From Desulfovirgula sp. (lineage in GTDB: Bacteria; Bacillota; Desulfotomaculia; Desulfotomaculales; Desulfocucumaceae): a stretch of 34,283 nucleotides of DNA. A program made the position numbers and the translations under genes. Below are positions 34,231 to 34,283 of the stretch, in pieces (position 1 is the stretch's first letter; every line of letters starts with the position of its first letter). The DNA lies in contig DYET01000188.1 of the NCBI GenBank assembly GCA_020725625.1, forward strand, positions 1-34,283, in the 5' to 3' direction. The notes beneath the pieces were generated by a model. The model saw only the letters and a list, made by a program, of their open reading frames with translations, made no database searches and was not told the DNA's origin.

Positions 34231-34283
34231 GAATCGAATCCCTTTAGTAGCTGTCAAGTAAAATTGGGGAACATCAAAAACCT

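Noticed and set aside
34240-34283. Insertion-sequence end at the right edge
   Set aside because: The stretch with TGTCAAGTAAAATTGGGG resembles transposon termini in general, but no partner repeat or transposase is in the window.

Overview
The window reads as a chromosomal piece of a moderately GC-rich, low-oxygen Gram-positive bacterium, most likely a Desulfotomaculia/Peptococcaceae-type clostridium such as a Pelotomaculum relative. The reasons are strong purine-rich Shine-Dalgarno sites with many GTG/TTG starts, two [FeFe]-hydrogenase systems with their HydE/F/G maturases, many small ferredoxin modules, and the conserved Firmicutes block alaS-ireB-ruvX-DUF1292-mltG-U32. The taxonomic call is inference; there is no rRNA or other marker here.

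Region 1 (1-7.6 kb): the C-terminal end of a large serine recombinase runs off the left edge. Converging on it is a minus-strand cluster: response regulator, sensor kinase, membrane-fusion protein, MacB-like ATPase and FtsX-type permease, i.e. a two-component system with the efflux or export pump it probably controls. A small secreted DUF2680-like protein lies upstream and is separated by a terminator.

Region 2 (7.6-16.3 kb): a PilZ protein, then a hydrogen-sensing module. A sensory-type [FeFe]-hydrogenase with ferredoxin, H-cluster, extra Fe-S and PAS domains is followed by a SpoIIE-like PP2C phosphatase with an uncharacterised C-terminal domain. Divergent from it is the maturation operon: a TM1266-type regulator, a 57-residue stand-alone piece of aspartase, HydF, HydE and HydG. 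A bidirectional terminator separates HydG from a universal stress protein.

Region 3 (16.3-20.7 kb): a trimeric NADH-linked hydrogenase, transcribed HydC-HydB-HydA, with the stress protein downstream. HydB ends before the usual C-terminal ferredoxin domain, and HydA has no C-terminal [2Fe-2S] extension. The structure of the bifurcating enzyme uses both parts, which suggests a simpler NADH-dependent enzyme. Three near-identical palindromes of the form AGTGA-N6-TCACA lie at the promoters of this operon and of the sensory-hydrogenase/maturation pair, so all hydrogen genes here may form one redox- or energy-controlled regulon (Rex or CRP/FNR type).

Region 4 (20.7-34.2 kb): minus-strand housekeeping and envelope genes: lgt, an FmdB zinc ribbon, a 55-residue two-cluster ferredoxin, a regulator with three tandem XRE helix-turn-helix domains, a class B penicillin-binding protein, U32 protease-family enzyme, MltG, a VanW-type protein, DUF1292, RuvX, an aldo/keto reductase with a ferredoxin tail, IreB and AlaS. 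A consensus promoter precedes alaS at the right edge. No tRNA, rRNA, CRISPR array or complete insertion sequence was recognised.
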